5,353 nt of DNA from Spirochaetota bacterium. GTDB lineage: Bacteria > Spirochaetota > Spirochaetia > Treponematales > UBA12059. Below the pieces are notes generated by a model that was not told the DNA's origin, searched no databases, and saw nothing but the letters and a program-made list of their open reading frames with translations. Where the stretch lies: assembly GCA_022709445.1 (NCBI GenBank), contig JAKLIU010000153.1, forward strand, positions 1 to 5,353, in the 5' to 3' direction. A program made the position numbers and the translations under genes. Shown here piece by piece: positions 5,325-5,353 of this stretch. Each line of letters opens with the position of its first letter. The first letter of the stretch is position 1.

Positions 5325-5353
5325 CTACTCCAGGCCGACGACCGTGGTCCCCT
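5325..5353 (-). CDS. Last codons of an upstream - strand gene (partial)
   Basis: On the - strand the final codons read GTTVVGLE and then TAG (5327-5325), followed 7 bp later by a strong terminator in the same direction. Only eight residues and two bases of a further codon fall in the window, so neither the frame nor the identity can be confirmed. The position of the terminator is the main reason for calling a gene end here. Confidence 0.45.

Noticed and set aside
1..5353. CRISPR array, tRNA, rRNA, insertion sequence, phage or attachment site
   Set aside because: No direct repeats with regular spacing, no cloverleaf or rRNA-like segments, no transposase or integrase motifs, and coding density leaves no room for them.

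Overview
The window is a compact, very G+C-rich piece of bacterial chromosome. Genes abut or overlap by a few bases, and purine-rich Shine-Dalgarno sequences sit in front of several starts. Nothing fixes the phylum. A few Ile ATA and many Arg AGG codons appear despite the high G+C. I see no sign of phage, IS element, CRISPR array, tRNA or rRNA.

Left half, + strand (about 1-2884): the end of an ABC-type metal-chelate uptake operon. In order it holds the C-terminal half of a periplasmic substrate-binding protein (2-508), a FecCD/BtuC-type permease (493-1518), a FecE/BtuD-type ATPase (1521-2255) and a 208-residue protein of unknown function (2258-2884). Spacing runs from an overlap to 2 bp, so the genes are probably cotranscribed and translationally coupled. 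The substrate (ferric siderophore, heme, cobalamin or another chelate) cannot be read from the sequence.

Middle (2885-2913): 29 bp between convergent operons, almost filled by an imperfect G+C-rich hairpin that could end transcription from either side.

Right half, - strand (5234 down to 2914): a two-gene operon joined by an ATGA stop/start overlap. The first gene encodes a radical SAM protein of the 'putative DNA modification/repair' type (TIGR03916-like), with a CxxxCxxC cluster motif and a C-terminal helix-hairpin-helix. The second encodes its usual partner, a DUF4130/TIGR03915-like protein. These pairs are widespread, and in some lineages the partner is fused to a uracil-DNA-glycosylase domain; their chemistry is, to my knowledge, not established. 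This is the most interesting system here.

Right edge (5235-5353): an AT-rich promoter for the radical SAM operon has a perfect 9-bp inverted repeat (4-nt spacer) lying between the -35 and -10 boxes and overlapping the -10, which suggests tight repression. Just upstream is a strong intrinsic terminator (hairpin plus TTTT on the - strand), and before it the last eight codons of another - strand gene.
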